DNA of 64,000 bases from Halarcobacter ebronensis (GTDB lineage: Bacteria; Campylobacterota; Campylobacteria; Campylobacterales; Arcobacteraceae). The position numbers and the translations under genes were made by a program. Within the stretch, counting starts at the first letter, position 1. Each line of letters begins with the position of its first letter. The notes beneath the pieces were generated by a model. That model was given only the letters and a program-made list of their open reading frames with translations. It searched no databases and was not told where the DNA came from. Below are positions 28,876 through 39,659 of this stretch, piece by piece. The stretch covers positions 1,302,001 through 1,366,000 of the forward strand of contig NZ_CP053836.1 in NCBI RefSeq assembly GCF_013201825.1. Reading direction: 5' to 3'.

Positions 28876-30948
28876 GTGTATGAAATTTGGAGAAAATTTT
28901 TTGGACATTTAAAAGTGTTTAAAAAAATGTTAATTATTGCTATTGTCACGTTAATATCAATGATATTATTAAGTTCAATATTAATTCTTGAACAAAAAAA
29001 AGAGTTATTAAAAGACAAGAAAGATAAACTTGTAAGTATTATAGAGTTATCCTATAGTATTGTTGAAAATGAATATAATAATTTTAAAAACGGTTTGATA
29101 GATGAAGAGGAGGCTAAAAATAGAGCAAAAAATGCAATAGGAGTTTTGCGATATAATGGAGACAATTACGTTTGGATAAATAATACTGAGTTACCATATC
29201 CTAAAATGGTAATGCATCCAATGGATTCATCAAAGAATGGTCAAGTTATGGATTCTTCAAGTAATAATAATGCAATTAGTGAACAATATAATGATGGTAG
29301 AGTAATTAGCGTTGACCACAAAAATATGTTTCAATCTTTTGTTGCTTTGGCACAAGATGGTGGTTCAGGATTTGTTGTTTATTTAAGAGGGAAGTTGATA
29401 GATGGACAAAATACAGAAGAAAAATTTGAAAAATTATCATATGTAAAAAAATTTGAACCTTGGAACTGGGTTTTAGGAAGTGGAATTTTTATTGATGATA
29501 TTCAAACTCAATTTATGAACTCTTTAATAAAAGCAGTTGCAATAATTGCTTCAATTTTAATTGTTCTCTCTTTTATCTTTTTTATGATTACAAAAGAGAT
29601 TGTTACAAAAGTAAATTTTATAAATGATGGATTAGAAAACTTTTTTGCTTATTTAAATAGAGAGAGTACTGATGTTGAAATTAAACAAATCAGTTGCAGA
29701 GATGAGTTTGGTCATATGTCTGATTTAATCAATACAAATATTTTAAAAGCTCAAAAAGGTATTAAAGAGGATAGGGCTTTAATTGATGAAACAATCAATG
29801 TTTTAGGTGAATTTGAGCAAGGTGATTTGTGCCAAAGATTACATTTAAATGTCTCTAATCCTGCAATGATGCAATTAAAATCAGTTTTAAATAAAATGGC
29901 AGAAAACTTAGAAAACAATATTGACTCAATTTTAGAGATATTGGAAAAATATTCAAGATTTAACTATTTGGATAGAGTAAATACCGATGGAGTAAAAAAA
30001 GATCTATTAAAACTTGCAAATGGAGTTAATGGATTGGGAGAATCAATTACATCAATGCTAATTGAAGGAAAAACAAACGGTATTACATTACATAATGCCT
30101 CAAGTACACTATTACAAAATGTTAGAATTTTGAATGAGAGTGCTTCTGAAGCAGCTTCATCTTTAGAAGAAACTGCAGCAGCTCTAGAACAAATGACAGG
30201 AAATATAAGAAACAATACTGGAAATATTGCAAAAATGGCGGAACTTTCTAACAATGTTACAACTTCATCAAAACAAGGACAAATGTTAGCAACAAATACA
30301 GTTAAATCTATGGAAGATATAGATTCACAAGTTTCAGCTATTAATGAAGCAATTAGTGTAATTGATCAAATTGCATTCCAAACAAATATTTTATCTTTAA
30401 ATGCAGCGGTAGAAGCTGCAACAGCAGGTGAAGCAGGAAAAGGGTTTGCTGTTGTTGCTCAAGAGGTTAGAAATCTTGCTACAAGAAGTGCTGAAGCAGC
30501 AAAAGAGATAAAAGGAATGGTTGAGTCTGCTACAAAAAAAGCAGATGAAGGGAAAGAGATAGCAACTGATATGATAAACGGATATCAAGTTCTAAATGAT
30601 AATATTGAAAAAACTATTGCACTTATTTCTGATGTTGATATGTCAAGTAAAGAACAACTTTTGGGAATTGAACAGATAAATGATGCTATTGCAGAACTTG
30701 ATCAACAAACACAAAAAAATGCAGAAGTTGCAATGCATACAAATGATATTGCATTACAAACAGATTCAATTGCTAAACTTATTGTAAAAAATGCAGATGA
30801 AAAAGAGTTTAGAGGGAAAAATGATATTAAAGAAAAAGGGGAACAAAAATCTTTAAAAAAAGGCGAGAGTAAAGTAGCTAATAATAAAAAAGATAATAGA
30901 GTTATAAAAGCAGAAGATAAAGATACAGAAGAGTGGGAGAGTTTTTAA
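28876..30948 (+). CDS. Methyl-accepting chemotaxis protein with Cache sensor
   Basis: 690 residues. A membrane helix (about 17-40), a periplasmic single-Cache domain (about 45-205; [20 protein letters not shown], then [17 protein letters not shown]), a second helix (about 215-240), a HAMP-like linker and a long signalling domain with the [20 protein letters not shown] tip. The tail ends EDTEEWESF, which resembles a CheR/CheB docking pentapeptide (WESF). The start is GTG at 28876, with AGGAG seven bases upstream. Cache domains of this form often bind short organic acids. It overlaps the convergent next gene by four bases. Confidence 0.88.
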   Translation: MYEIWRKFFGHLKVFKKMLIIAIVTLISMILLSSILILEQKKELLKDKKDKLVSIIELSYSIVENEYNNFKNGLIDEEEAKNRAKNAIGVLRYNGDNYVWINNTELPYPKMVMHPMDSSKNGQVMDSSSNNNAISEQYNDGRVISVDHKNMFQSFVALAQDGGSGFVVYLRGKLIDGQNTEEKFEKLSYVKKFEPWNWVLGSGIFIDDIQTQFMNSLIKAVAIIASILIVLSFIFFMITKEIVTKVNFINDGLENFFAYLNRESTDVEIKQISCRDEFGHMSDLINTNILKAQKGIKEDRALIDETINVLGEFEQGDLCQRLHLNVSNPAMMQLKSVLNKMAENLENNIDSILEILEKYSRFNYLDRVNTDGVKKDLLKLANGVNGLGESITSMLIEGKTNGITLHNASSTLLQNVRILNESASEAASSLEETAAALEQMTGNIRNNTGNIAKMAELSNNVTTSSKQGQMLATNTVKSMEDIDSQVSAINEAISVIDQIAFQTNILSLNAAVEAATAGEAGKGFAVVAQEVRNLATRSAEAAKEIKGMVESATKKADEGKEIATDMINGYQVLNDNIEKTIALISDVDMSSKEQLLGIEQINDAIAELDQQTQKNAEVAMHTNDIALQTDSIAKLIVKNADEKEFRGKNDIKEKGEQKSLKKGESKVANNKKDNRVIKAEDKDTEEWESF

Positions 30949-31439
30949 AAAATAATCTCTCCAAGAGGTGCTCTTCTCACCTCTTCAATTTGAAAAGTTG
31001 AATTAGCAACATTTCTTACACTATCCTCTTTATATTTTTTAACAATCTCTTTAATTGTTTTAAGTTCCTCTTTTGTGAAAAGAGTCTCATCAAACTCCTC
31101 TTCCATTTTTAGAAACTTTAGTTCAATAAATTTTTCTTTTGTTAATATTTCAATATCAAGATATTCCAATAACTCTTCAATCATATAAAGTCTTTCATCA
31201 TCTTCATCAAGATCTTCACCATTTGCAATAATCTCAAAAATTTCACCTAATATAACTGGTTCTGGGTTCCTTTTATCTTTTATATACTCTTCATTGAATA
31301 TTTTTTGTCCGAATTCTTTAAAATGTTCAAAATCTATTAAAAAGAGTAAAATTGACAACTTTTTGTCATTTAGATGTTTTATACTCTCATCTAGCATATA
31401 AAGTATTACATTAGCAATTTTAGTTATATCTATTTTCAA
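30945..31439 (-). CDS. Panacea-domain (SocA-like, DUF4065) protein
   Basis: 164 residues from a TTG at 31439 with AGGAAA upstream; an open frame runs to 31580, but that N-terminus looks like non-coding AT-rich sequence. The segment [15 protein letters not shown], then [18 protein letters not shown], and [15 protein letters not shown] matches the Panacea fold (first helix and YFADFxHYxxYG-like core). Such domains act as antitoxins or as adaptors for proteolysis or phage defence. No toxin gene is evident next to it. Confidence 0.6.
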   Translation of the reverse strand: MKIDITKIANVILYMLDESIKHLNDKKLSILLFLIDFEHFKEFGQKIFNEEYIKDKRNPEPVILGEIFEIIANGEDLDEDDERLYMIEELLEYLDIEILTKEKFIELKFLKMEEEFDETLFTKEELKTIKEIVKKYKEDSVRNVANSTFQIEEVRRAPLGEIIF

Positions 31440-31900
31440 TTTTTTCCTTTTTCTTTGTTGGTGGAATGATATCACTTTATATTTTAAAACAAGAAATTTT
31501 ATAAATGTAGAAAGATATGTAATAAATATGTAAAAAAATTTTACTTTTTGCTCTATTTTAATTTTAATTTCATTTATCAATATTAGAATTTACTATAATT
31601 AATAAAAAAAAAGTATAAAAAAAATTAAATATAAAAATGAATATTCATTCATTTTTATAATAAAAAGTTAAATTATTTTATTAATATCTACAATTTATTT
31701 TTTCTTTACATATCCTTTTTTATGGATATTGTTGTAATTACTATAAAAAATTATAATTTTATATTTGTTAAAATTAACACTTAAATCAAAAATAAAATAA
31801 ATTTATAAAATAATTTAAAAAAATAAGGTATATATAAGTTTAGTATAAGTTTTATAGGTATACAATTAGGGTAAAGTATTTTTTACCGAAAGGTTTTGCC
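31440..31900. other. AT-rich regulatory region before FDH cluster 1
   Basis: 461 bases of extreme AT content with no credible gene. It contains a 14-base palindrome AATGAATATTCATT (31636-31649), probably near the Panacea gene promoter, and the FDH palindrome at 31871-31886. Confidence 0.6.
31871..31886. promoter_or_regulatory. FDH-cluster palindrome, copy 1
   Basis: GTAAAGTATTTTTTAC, ending 14 bases before the GTG start of the first cluster gene. The same GTAAA-N6-TTTAC form is found upstream of clusters 2 and 3, which suggests a shared regulator. Confidence 0.6.
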
Positions 31901-33577
31901 GTGAGCGAATATATATATTATAGTAAAGAGAGAGTAGAATTCCCACTTTCTGAGTCAATTACAGTAACTAACAAATTAGTTGGAAATAGTGAAATTAGAT
32001 ATATTGTTTCAAATAGTGAAGCAATAAACTCTGAAGTAGTAGCAAAAGAGATTGATTTTTATATCAAAAACACAAAAGACTCAATATCATCAAAAATTAA
32101 AAATATTGAAAAATTGTATGAGATAAATGCAATAAAATTTGATTATGCACAAGATATTGCTTATACACAAATTGTAGGCAATAAAGTCTTACTTATTTGT
32201 AGTGAGACTCAAAAAAATGATTTTATAAATAGAGTTGTTAATAATGAGTTTGATTTATATCATGTAAGTTCTGAAAAAATAAAAAATATTGCAGGTCATA
32301 TTGGAAATTTAGAGGTAACAATAGAAGAAGAGGAAAAGGAATATACTCTTAATATTCATCAAATTGTTTGGTTTGACAAAGGAAAACTTGCAAAAAAATT
32401 TAGTGGTTGTTTTGATCCTTTAAAAAGTTCAATTGATGATGTTATTGGAAATCTCAGATTAAATATAACAAATTATGAGTATAAAAAAACTACAACTTAT
32501 GATAGTTCTTTTTGTCAATACAAAGGAAGAAGAGAAGAGATTTGTACCAAATGTGTTGATGTTTGTACAACTGACTCAATTGTAAAAAATAGTCAAAAAA
32601 AAGAGCTAGAGTTCTCATATATAAATTGTGCTAATTGTGGATCTTGTGTTAGTGTTTGTCCTTCAGGAGCTATAGATTATGCACCTTTGGGAGAAAAATC
32701 AATTTCAAGTTTAGCAAAACTTTATAATAATCATATCCCTTTGATTATCCCTAAAAAAGTAGATATTGAAAATTTAAATATTGAATTAAAAGAGTCTGTT
32801 TTACCTCTTATTATAGAAGCAAAAAATTTTTTTAGTGAAGCAACTTTATTAACACTTTTACAAGAGTCTGGTTCTCAACTTATATTATATTCAAAATCTT
32901 TTACTAAACCAGCACAAGACTCAATTGATTTAATAAATGAGATTTATCAAAGAAAATATAAAAAAGATGCAATTTTAACACCTTCATCTAAAGAGGATTT
33001 AGAACTAGCTATAAAAAATGCTCAATTTATTGAAAATTCTAAATATATTTTGAATAGTTTGGAATCAAATAAAAAAGAGTCATTTGCTATTAGATTATCT
33101 CATTTAGTGGGTGAAGAGAATTTTGGAGAGATAAAGTTAGATGAAACTGCATCTTATGGTATTGTAAATATTGATGAAAACAAATGTACTTTGTGTGCCT
33201 CTTGCGTTGGTGCATGTAAAATGAATGCCTTAACTGCTAATACAAAAGATAATACTTTAAGATTTAATCCCTCTTTATGTACAGCTTGTGGTTATTGTGA
33301 AGTTTCATGTTCTGAAAAAGATTGTTTAAGTTTACAAAGAGGTGTTATAAAACTTGAACCTATGTGGTTCAAAGAGAATATTTTGGCAAAAGATGAACTT
33401 TTTGCCTGTGTTGAATGTGGTAAAGAGTTTGCTACAAAAAAGGCAATTGAAAAAATTGCTTCAATTATGTTGAACTTCTTTGATAATCCAACCAAACAAA
33501 GAACCCTTTACTGTTGTGAAGAGTGTAAACCAAAAGTTATGTTCAAAGATGAAGTTACAAGGAGACAATTAGTATGA
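31901..33577 (+). CDS. FDH-associated multi-[4Fe-4S] protein with C-terminal zinc ribbon
   Basis: 558 residues, GTG start after GAAAGG. The N-terminal 190 residues resemble no family I know. Two ferredoxin-like pairs follow: CTKCVDVC plus CANCGSCVSVCPSGAI (about 213-255), then CTLCASCVGACKMNAL plus CTACGYCEVSCSEKDC (about 425-475). The end has a likely zinc site (CVECGKEF and YCCEECK). No signal peptide, so cytoplasmic. A paralogue opens cluster 2 in the same position before a TorD gene. A role in maturing FdhA or as an electron carrier is inferred from the context only. Overlaps the chaperone gene by four bases. Confidence 0.78.
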   Translation: MSEYIYYSKERVEFPLSESITVTNKLVGNSEIRYIVSNSEAINSEVVAKEIDFYIKNTKDSISSKIKNIEKLYEINAIKFDYAQDIAYTQIVGNKVLLICSETQKNDFINRVVNNEFDLYHVSSEKIKNIAGHIGNLEVTIEEEEKEYTLNIHQIVWFDKGKLAKKFSGCFDPLKSSIDDVIGNLRLNITNYEYKKTTTYDSSFCQYKGRREEICTKCVDVCTTDSIVKNSQKKELEFSYINCANCGSCVSVCPSGAIDYAPLGEKSISSLAKLYNNHIPLIIPKKVDIENLNIELKESVLPLIIEAKNFFSEATLLTLLQESGSQLILYSKSFTKPAQDSIDLINEIYQRKYKKDAILTPSSKEDLELAIKNAQFIENSKYILNSLESNKKESFAIRLSHLVGEENFGEIKLDETASYGIVNIDENKCTLCASCVGACKMNALTANTKDNTLRFNPSLCTACGYCEVSCSEKDCLSLQRGVIKLEPMWFKENILAKDELFACVECGKEFATKKAIEKIASIMLNFFDNPTKQRTLYCCEECKPKVMFKDEVTRRQLV

Positions 33578-34263
33578 AAAATAGAGAGTTAGATAGTGCA
33601 AGAGCGCTTTATTATGGTTTTTTCTCTTTGGCTTTTTCATTTATTGAGAATAGAGAAAATTTTCAAAAACTTGTAGAGATGATAACATATTTAAGTAAGT
33701 CTCCAATTGAAGAGAATAGTAAAAGTGCATTTGAAAACATTGAAAATTTTTTAAAAAAAGAGAATGCACAAGAACTACTTCTTGATGAGAATAACAATAT
33801 TTTCTTTAGTCCTAGTACTACTTTTATTCCAATGACTGCCTCGTTTTATATAGAAGATAGAGATGATGGAAAAAAAAGAGTAGAGATGACAAATATAGTT
33901 TTGAAATCAAAATTTAGAAGAGATTCTCAAAATTTCAAAGAAGCAGAAGATCATATCTGTTTTATTTTTTCATTTTTACAAAAGTTATTAAATGATGAAA
34001 ATGAAGATGAGATTATCTTAGAGGTATTCTCAAATATCTTAAATGGGATGATTGATGAGTTTATTGAAAGTTTACATTCCCATGAATGTAGTGAATTTTA
34101 TAAAGATATTGCAGTTTTATTAAAAGTTTTTATTGAGCTAGAAAGAGCTTTATTAAATGTAAAAAGTGTTGAAAAAAAAGAGAAAAGAGTTCAACAAAAT
34201 ATATTTCAAAGAGAAAAAAAAGAGTTTAAAAAAAGAGCTAAAAGGGATTTTGAAGAAGTTTGA
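33574..34263 (+). CDS. TorD/DmsD-family chaperone, cluster 1
   Basis: 229 residues, all-helical. The TorD-family pattern is visible as FSPSTTFIPMTASFYIEDR and KFRRDSQNFKEAEDHICFIFSFL. The C-terminus is unusually rich in lysine (from about 190). Such proteins hold molybdoenzymes until the cofactor is inserted and shield their Tat signal. It is coupled to the FeS-protein gene and precedes the Tat protein and fdhA of cluster 1, the probable client. Confidence 0.82.
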   Translation: MKNRELDSARALYYGFFSLAFSFIENRENFQKLVEMITYLSKSPIEENSKSAFENIENFLKKENAQELLLDENNNIFFSPSTTFIPMTASFYIEDRDDGKKRVEMTNIVLKSKFRRDSQNFKEAEDHICFIFSFLQKLLNDENEDEIILEVFSNILNGMIDEFIESLHSHECSEFYKDIAVLLKVFIELERALLNVKSVEKKEKRVQQNIFQREKKEFKKRAKRDFEEV

Positions 34264-34290
34264 AGTTTATAAAACTTGTTTTTCTCAATA

Positions 34291-34335
34291 TTAAGAGATG
34301 ACTAAGAAAATCAGGTTTTTTTAGTCATCTCTTAA
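34291..34335 (+). promoter_or_regulatory. Long hairpin between chaperone gene and Tat/fdhA genes, cluster 1
   Basis: TTAAGAGATGACTAA (34291-34305) and TTAGTCATCTCTTAA (34321-34335) are a perfect 15-base inverted repeat with a 15-base loop containing six T. GTTTTTCTC and GAGAAAAAAC lie just outside and can extend it. It may be a partial terminator, attenuator or RNA-stability element that sets the ratio of accessory to structural genes. No long T tract follows on the + strand. Confidence 0.65.
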
Positions 34336-34361
34336 AGAGAAAAAACTTTTTGGAGAAGAAA

Positions 34362-34562
34362 ATGAAAAATCAAAGAAGGAGCTTTATTAAAGCTCTAGGA
34401 ACAAGCGCTGCAGTTGCAGCAGTTGGTGTTACAGCTTCATTGGCAAGTAACGAAAACAAAACTAAGTCTACTAATGGTGTTGTTGTAGGAAAATCTCCTA
34501 AAAAAGAGATTTTATACAAAGAAACAGCCCAATGGGATGCTTTTTACAAAGCTAGTTATTAA
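34362..34562 (+). CDS. Small Tat-signal protein of the formate dehydrogenase region, cluster 1
   Basis: 66 residues. A twin-arginine signal (NQRRSFIKALGTSAAVAAVG) is followed by about 35 residues ending in KKEILYKETAQWDAFYKASY. It matches the short formate dehydrogenase-region Tat target family in form. Proteins of this kind always precede fdhA in Campylobacterota; they may be an extra subunit of the complex. The ATG at 34362 has GGAG upstream. fdhA starts 11 bases later. Confidence 0.85.
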   Translation: MKNQRRSFIKALGTSAAVAAVGVTASLASNENKTKSTNGVVVGKSPKKEILYKETAQWDAFYKASY

Positions 34563-34573
34563 GGAGAAGAATC

Positions 34574-37414
34574 ATGGGTAAAAATTTACTCAATGACTTA
34601 TCTTTGAAAATGGGTAGAAGAAATTTCTTAAAACTTGCATCAATTGGTGCAGGAGTTGGGGCTACTTCGCTATTTGCTTCGAATGACAGTGTAAGAGAAG
34701 CTACTGATGAAGAGGTTAAAAATCCTTTTCCTGGTTCAAAGAGAGTTAAAACAATATGTAGTATTTGTTCTGCTGGTTGTGGAATTATTGCAGAAGTACA
34801 AAATGGTGTTTGGATTAGACAAGACGTTGCACAAGACCACCCTATTAGTGAGGGTAGTCACTGTTGTAAAGGTATTGATCAAATCGATTTAGTTAAAAGT
34901 AAACAAAGGGTAAAACATCCACTTAAAAAAGTAAATGGTAAGTGGCAAAGAATCTCTTGGGAAACAGCAATTAGCGAAATATCTGAAAAGATGTTAAAAC
35001 TAAGAGAAGAGAATGGTCCTGATTCAGCAATGTTTCTTGGATCTGCAAAATTTAACTTACAACAGGCTTTTTATTTTAGAAAGTTTGCTGCTTTATGGGG
35101 TACTAATAATATAGACCACGTAGCTAGAATCTGACATAGTGCAACAGTTGCCGGTGTGGCAAATACATGGGGTTATGGCGCTATGACAAATCACTTTGGT
35201 GATGTTGTTGGACACTCAAAAGCTATATTTATGATTGGTGCAAACTCAGCAGTTGCAAATCCAATTGGATTTAAACATTTCTTACAAGCAAAAGATAGAA
35301 ATGGAGCAAAACTGATTGTTGTTGATCCAGTTTATACAAAATCAGCAGCTAAAGCTGACCACTACTTAAGAATTAGAACAGGTACAGACGTAGCATTTAT
35401 TTATGGACTATTGCATGTTATCTTTAAAAATGGCTGGGAAGATAAAGAGTTTATAGATAGTAGAGTATATGGGATGGATGAAGTAAGAGAAGAAGCTAAA
35501 AAATGGACTCCTGAAGAGACTTCTGATGTAACAGGTATTCCTGCTTCACAAATTGTACAAATTGCAACACTGTTAGCAAAAACAAAACCTGCAACAGTAG
35601 TTTGGGCACTTGGTATTACTCAACACAGTACTGGTACATCAAATACAAGAATTCTTCCAATATTACAATTAGTATTAGGAAATATGGGTAAAAAAGGTGG
35701 AGGATGTAATATCATTAGAGGACATGATAATGTTCAAGGTTCTACTGATATGTGTTGTCTTGCCGATAGTTTATCTGGATATTATGGATTAGGTGATGCA
35801 TCATGGAAATACTATGCAAAAGCATGGGGAATTGACTATGAATGGCTTAAAGGTAGATTTGCAGCACCAAAATGGATGAATGAAAAAGGTTTCTCACTTG
35901 CTAAATGGTGGCAAGGTGTATTACAAGAAGAGAAAACATACTCTTCAAGTCCAATTAGAGCTTTATGGGTTCAAGGTACAGGTATTACATCAATGGCACA
36001 AACTGCAAAAGTTAAAGAAGCCCTTGATAAATTGGATCTATTAGTTGTTGCTGAACCATTTGTAAATGAAGCAGCAGTAGTTACTGAAAAAACAGATAAT
36101 ATCTATATTCTACCTGTGTGTACACAGTTTGAAACAGAAGGTAGTGTAACTGCAACAAATAGAACATCTCAATGGAGAAGTAAAGTTGTTGATCCACTTT
36201 ACGAATCAAAAACTGACCACGATTTAATGTTTGAATTTGCTAAAAAATTTGGTTTTTATGATGAATATACAAAAGCTATGAAAATGGATGTTGTAGATGG
36301 TGAGTATAAAGTTGTAAAAGATAATTTTGTTTGGCCAGATGATGCAGCAAATGAAGTTGCAAGAACAGTTAAAACAATTGGTCTTGGTGGATGGACTGCA
36401 CAAAGATTAAGAGAACATCAAGAAAATTGGCACCTATTTGATCCTATATCATTAGAGGGTAGAGGAAAAATGAAAGGTCAATATTATGGTTTACCTTGGC
36501 CTTGTTGGGATACAAAACACCCTGGAAGTCCAATTTTATATGATGTTGAAACACCTATGAGTAAAGGTGGTATGGGATTTAGAAATAGATTTGGTCTTGA
36601 ACATGATGGAGTTTCTCAATTACCAGATGAAAGAGTTAGTGTAAAAGGTTCAAAAGTAAAAGGTGGATATCCAGAGATTACTAAAGAGAATATTGAAAAA
36701 GTTCTTGGAATCAAACTAACTGATGAAGAGAGAAACAAAATGGGTGCAAACTGGAAAGTTGACCTTAGTGGAATTATTCAAGAAAAATGTAATGAAGCAG
36801 AAGTATGTGTATATGGAAATGCAAAAGCTAGAGCTAAAGTGTGGATTTTCCCTGATCCTATTCCATTACATAGAGAACCAATTCACTCGCCAAGAAATGA
36901 TTTAGTTAATAAATATCCAACCTATAATGACCAAACAAATAATTTTAGGGTTGATGTTAGATTTAAATCAGAGCAAACAGCACAAGATTGGTCAAAAGAT
37001 TTCCCAACAATGCTGGTTACAATGAGACTTGTAAACTTAAGTGGTGCTGGTATGTTAGAGAGAACAAGTAAATATCTTTCTCATATTACACCAGAGATGT
37101 TTGCAAACATAAATCCTGAGCTAGCTTCAGATTATGGATTAAGAGATGGGGATATGATGTGGTTACACTCTCCTCAAGGGACAAAAATTAAAGTAAAAGC
37201 AAGATACAGTAATAGAGTTACTCCTGATAGAATTGCCTTACCATACAACTTTGCAGGAATTATGCAAGGGGTTGATATGAGTGCAAATTATCCAGAAGGA
37301 ACAAAACCATATGCTATTGGTGAGAGCTCAAATACAATTACAAACTATGGATTTGACATTATCACTCAAATACCTGAGTTTAATGCTGGTTTATGCAAAA
37401 TAGAAAAAGCGTAA
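34574..37414 (+). CDS. fdhA: Formate dehydrogenase alpha subunit, selenoprotein, cluster 1
   Basis: 946 residues when the TGA at 35132-35134 is read as selenocysteine 187 (VARI-U-HSATVAGVANTWG). A Tat signal (GRRNFLK at 14-20) precedes the [4Fe-4S] site (C62, C65, C69, C97 or C98) and the bis-molybdopterin domains. The Sec residue binds molybdenum or tungsten at the formate site. A hairpin TTGCC-GGTGT-GGCAA (35148-35162) starts 13 bases after the TGA and fits a bacterial SECIS. The enzyme oxidises formate in the periplasm and passes electrons to FdhB. It is clearly more divergent from the cluster 2 and 3 copies than they are from each other. Confidence 0.95.
35148..35162 (+). promoter_or_regulatory. 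SECIS hairpin of fdhA, cluster 1
   Basis: TTGCC and GGCAA pair around GGTGT, a loop with the GGU that SelB recognises in the E. coli element. It begins 13 bases after the in-frame TGA. Confidence 0.75.
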
Positions 37415-37424
37415 GGAGTAGAAG

Positions 37425-38009
37425 ATGAGTGAAATGGCAAGAATGAAATTTTATTGTGATGAAGATAGATGTATTGAGTGTTTTGCTTGTAGTGTTGGTT
37501 GTGCTGAAGCTCATGAATTACCAACAGGAATTGCAAGAAGAAAAGTAATAACAATTGATGAAGGTAAAGAGGGATTAGAGTACTCTTTATCTATTGCTTG
37601 TATGCATTGTACTGACGCACCTTGTGAAAAAGTTTGTCCAGTAGATTGTTTTTATATAAGAGAAGATGGAATTGTTCTTCATGACAAAGAGAAGTGTATT
37701 GGTTGTGCGTATTGTCTTTATGCTTGTCCTTTTGGCGCTCCACAGTTCCCAAGAGATGGGGCTTTTGGAACAAAAGGTGTAATGGATAAATGTACAATGT
37801 GTGCTGGTGGTCCACTTGAGACTAACTCACATGAGGAGAGAGAACTGTATGGACAAAATAGAATTGCTGAAGGAAAAGTTCCTTTATGTGCTTCTGTTTG
37901 TGCAACAAATGCTCTTTTAGTGGGTGATTCTGAAAAAGTATCAGAGATATTTAGAACTAGAGTTTTATCAAGAGGTCATGACCATAATTCTAGAACTATG
38001 AAAATGTAA
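37425..38009 (+). CDS. fdhB: Formate dehydrogenase iron-sulfur subunit, cluster 1
   Basis: 194 residues. Four [4Fe-4S] motifs are visible: CIECFACSVGC, CMHCTDAPCEKVCPVDC, CIGCAYCLYACPFGAP and CTMCAGG with later CASVC. It carries electrons from FdhA to the membrane cytochrome. It has no signal peptide and probably rides through Tat with FdhA. The AAGGAG site is good, and the gene starts ten bases after fdhA. Confidence 0.92.
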   Translation: MSEMARMKFYCDEDRCIECFACSVGCAEAHELPTGIARRKVITIDEGKEGLEYSLSIACMHCTDAPCEKVCPVDCFYIREDGIVLHDKEKCIGCAYCLYACPFGAPQFPRDGAFGTKGVMDKCTMCAGGPLETNSHEERELYGQNRIAEGKVPLCASVCATNALLVGDSEKVSEIFRTRVLSRGHDHNSRTMKM

Positions 38010-38023
38010 AAAAAGAGTAAGAT

Positions 38024-38917
38024 ATGAAACTTAAATATCTACTAATTATATTTTTAGCACTAACTTCACTAGCTTTTGCTAGTGAAAGTGCTATTTGGGG
38101 AAAGGATTTAGTAGCTAATATTTTAGCCTACGATAAAGAGGGCAGTTTGCAGTTAGGAAAGTGGTTTACTCTACTTCAAGATAAATACTTTACTATTGCC
38201 TTTTTAGTTGTAATGTTAGCTATTCCTTTTGTTTTTATGGTTCACTATTTAATTATTGGACCAATGATCTTTTCACATGATAGAAAAAAGATAAAAGTAT
38301 TTAATATTTTTCATAGAACTATTCACACAATAGCTGGAGTATCTTTTATTGTTCTTGTACCAACAGGATTTGTAATGATATTTGGAAGTTATCTTGGTGG
38401 AGGTTTTTTTGTTAAGACTTGTAAAGAATTACACGCGATTGCTACTCCTTTCTTTTGTGTGGCCGTGATTCCTATGCTAGTAATGTGGTTTAAAGAGATG
38501 CTTCCAACAAGTGATGATATCAAATGGATGATGATTCTTGGAGGTTATCTAAATAAAAGAAAAGACCCAATTCCTGCAGGAAAATTTAATGCAGGGCAAA
38601 AAATGTGGTTTTGGTTATGTACATTTGGTGGAATAGTTATGATTTTAACTGGTGCAGCAATGTATTTCCAAGATTTTGAATTAGAAATTATTAAATCATT
38701 TGGATTATCACAAATTGATTTTTTAAGATTAAGTGTAATTGTTCACAATATACTTGGTATGGCAGTTTCAGCACTGTTCTTTACCCATGTTTATATGTCA
38801 GTTTTTGCAATTAAAGGTGCAATCCATAGTATGGTAACTGGATATAAAGAGGAAGAAGAGGTTGAAATTTTACATAGTACATACTATAAAAAGTTAAAAA
38901 AAGAACAAAAAGTATAA
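38024..38917 (+). CDS. fdhC: Formate dehydrogenase cytochrome b subunit, cluster 1
   Basis: 297 residues: a cleavable signal (about 1-18, ending AFA), then four membrane helices. Haem-ligand histidines are visible in FHRTIHTIAG, KELHAIATPFF and VHNILGMAVSALFFTHVYM. It takes electrons from FdhB to the menaquinone pool. It differs from the cluster 2/3 FdhC, which has a longer periplasmic N-terminal part. Last gene of cluster 1. Confidence 0.9.
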   Translation: MKLKYLLIIFLALTSLAFASESAIWGKDLVANILAYDKEGSLQLGKWFTLLQDKYFTIAFLVVMLAIPFVFMVHYLIIGPMIFSHDRKKIKVFNIFHRTIHTIAGVSFIVLVPTGFVMIFGSYLGGGFFVKTCKELHAIATPFFCVAVIPMLVMWFKEMLPTSDDIKWMMILGGYLNKRKDPIPAGKFNAGQKMWFWLCTFGGIVMILTGAAMYFQDFELEIIKSFGLSQIDFLRLSVIVHNILGMAVSALFFTHVYMSVFAIKGAIHSMVTGYKEEEEVEILHSTYYKKLKKEQKV

Positions 38918-38920
38918 AAG

Positions 38921-38942
38921 GTCTCCTCTTTGGAGACTTTTT
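38921..38942 (+). terminator. Rho-independent terminator of FDH cluster 1
   Basis: GTCTCC-TCTTT-GGAGAC followed by five T, just after fdhC and before the convergent response regulator gene. Confidence 0.88.
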
Positions 38943-38944
38943 AT

Positions 38945-39610
38945 TTAGATATTATCCAAAGCATTTTCATCAAATTTATAAGTTTTGTGAGCTGTTTTTA
39001 CAAGAATATTTTTTTCTGAAAGCTCTTTAAAAAGTTTGATTAACGTAGGTTTTGAAATAGATATTTCACTCATAATTTCACTATATGAAGTATTAATCAA
39101 ATTATCATTATTTAAATTGTTTATTAGATATTTTATAACATCAACTTGTTTGCTATCTGTTACAGCACCAATCATTTTAATAATATTGATATTTTTTTGT
39201 ATCTCTTTTTGTTGAGTAAATGGCAACAATACATCATGTAATGAGTTTAATAACTCTTTTATATTTATTGGTTTTACAATATAGTTTTCAACTTTTAATT
39301 TAATGGCATCTAAAAGATATTTTGTATCTGTGTGAGCCGTTGTAAGAATTGTAGGAATCTGAATATCTTTCTCTTTTTTTAAGTAGTTTAGAAAATCTAT
39401 TCCATTATCATCTTGCAATAAAATATCTGAGATAATAACATCAATTTTTTTATTTGAGAGAATATTAAGTGCCTCTTTTGTTGTTTCAACTGCAAAAATA
39501 TTATTTACAAAATCTTCTAAAACATCTTTTGTATGCGTTAAAAGTTGAACATCATCTTCTATGTAAAGTACATTGAAATTTTTTAATATATTTAAATCTT
39601 TTACTATCAT
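38945..39610 (-). CDS. Response regulator with winged-helix output, between FDH clusters
   Basis: 221 residues. The receiver (about 8-125) has the acidic pair in YIEDD, a phospho-acceptor aspartate in IISDILLQD and a lysine in YIVKPINI. The C-terminal 70 residues look like a small winged helix (TSYSEIMSEISISKPTLIKLFKELSEKNIL). Third gene of a substrate-binding-protein, kinase, regulator cassette; 50 bases separate it from the kinase gene. Its place between two FDH clusters makes it a candidate regulator of them (inference). Confidence 0.82.
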   Translation of the reverse strand: MIVKDLNILKNFNVLYIEDDVQLLTHTKDVLEDFVNNIFAVETTKEALNILSNKKIDVIISDILLQDDNGIDFLNYLKKEKDIQIPTILTTAHTDTKYLLDAIKLKVENYIVKPINIKELLNSLHDVLLPFTQQKEIQKNINIIKMIGAVTDSKQVDVIKYLINNLNNDNLINTSYSEIMSEISISKPTLIKLFKELSEKNILVKTAHKTYKFDENALDNI

Positions 39611-39659
39611 AACACAACCTTAATTTTATAATTGTAACAAAAATTATTTTAAAATAATA

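Noticed and set aside
35135-37414. Separate second gene after the TGA in fdhA, cluster 1
   Set aside because: The frame continues across the TGA with the family sequence intact on both sides, a SECIS hairpin follows, and the Sec machinery is present; it is one selenoprotein gene. The same holds at 45696-47951.
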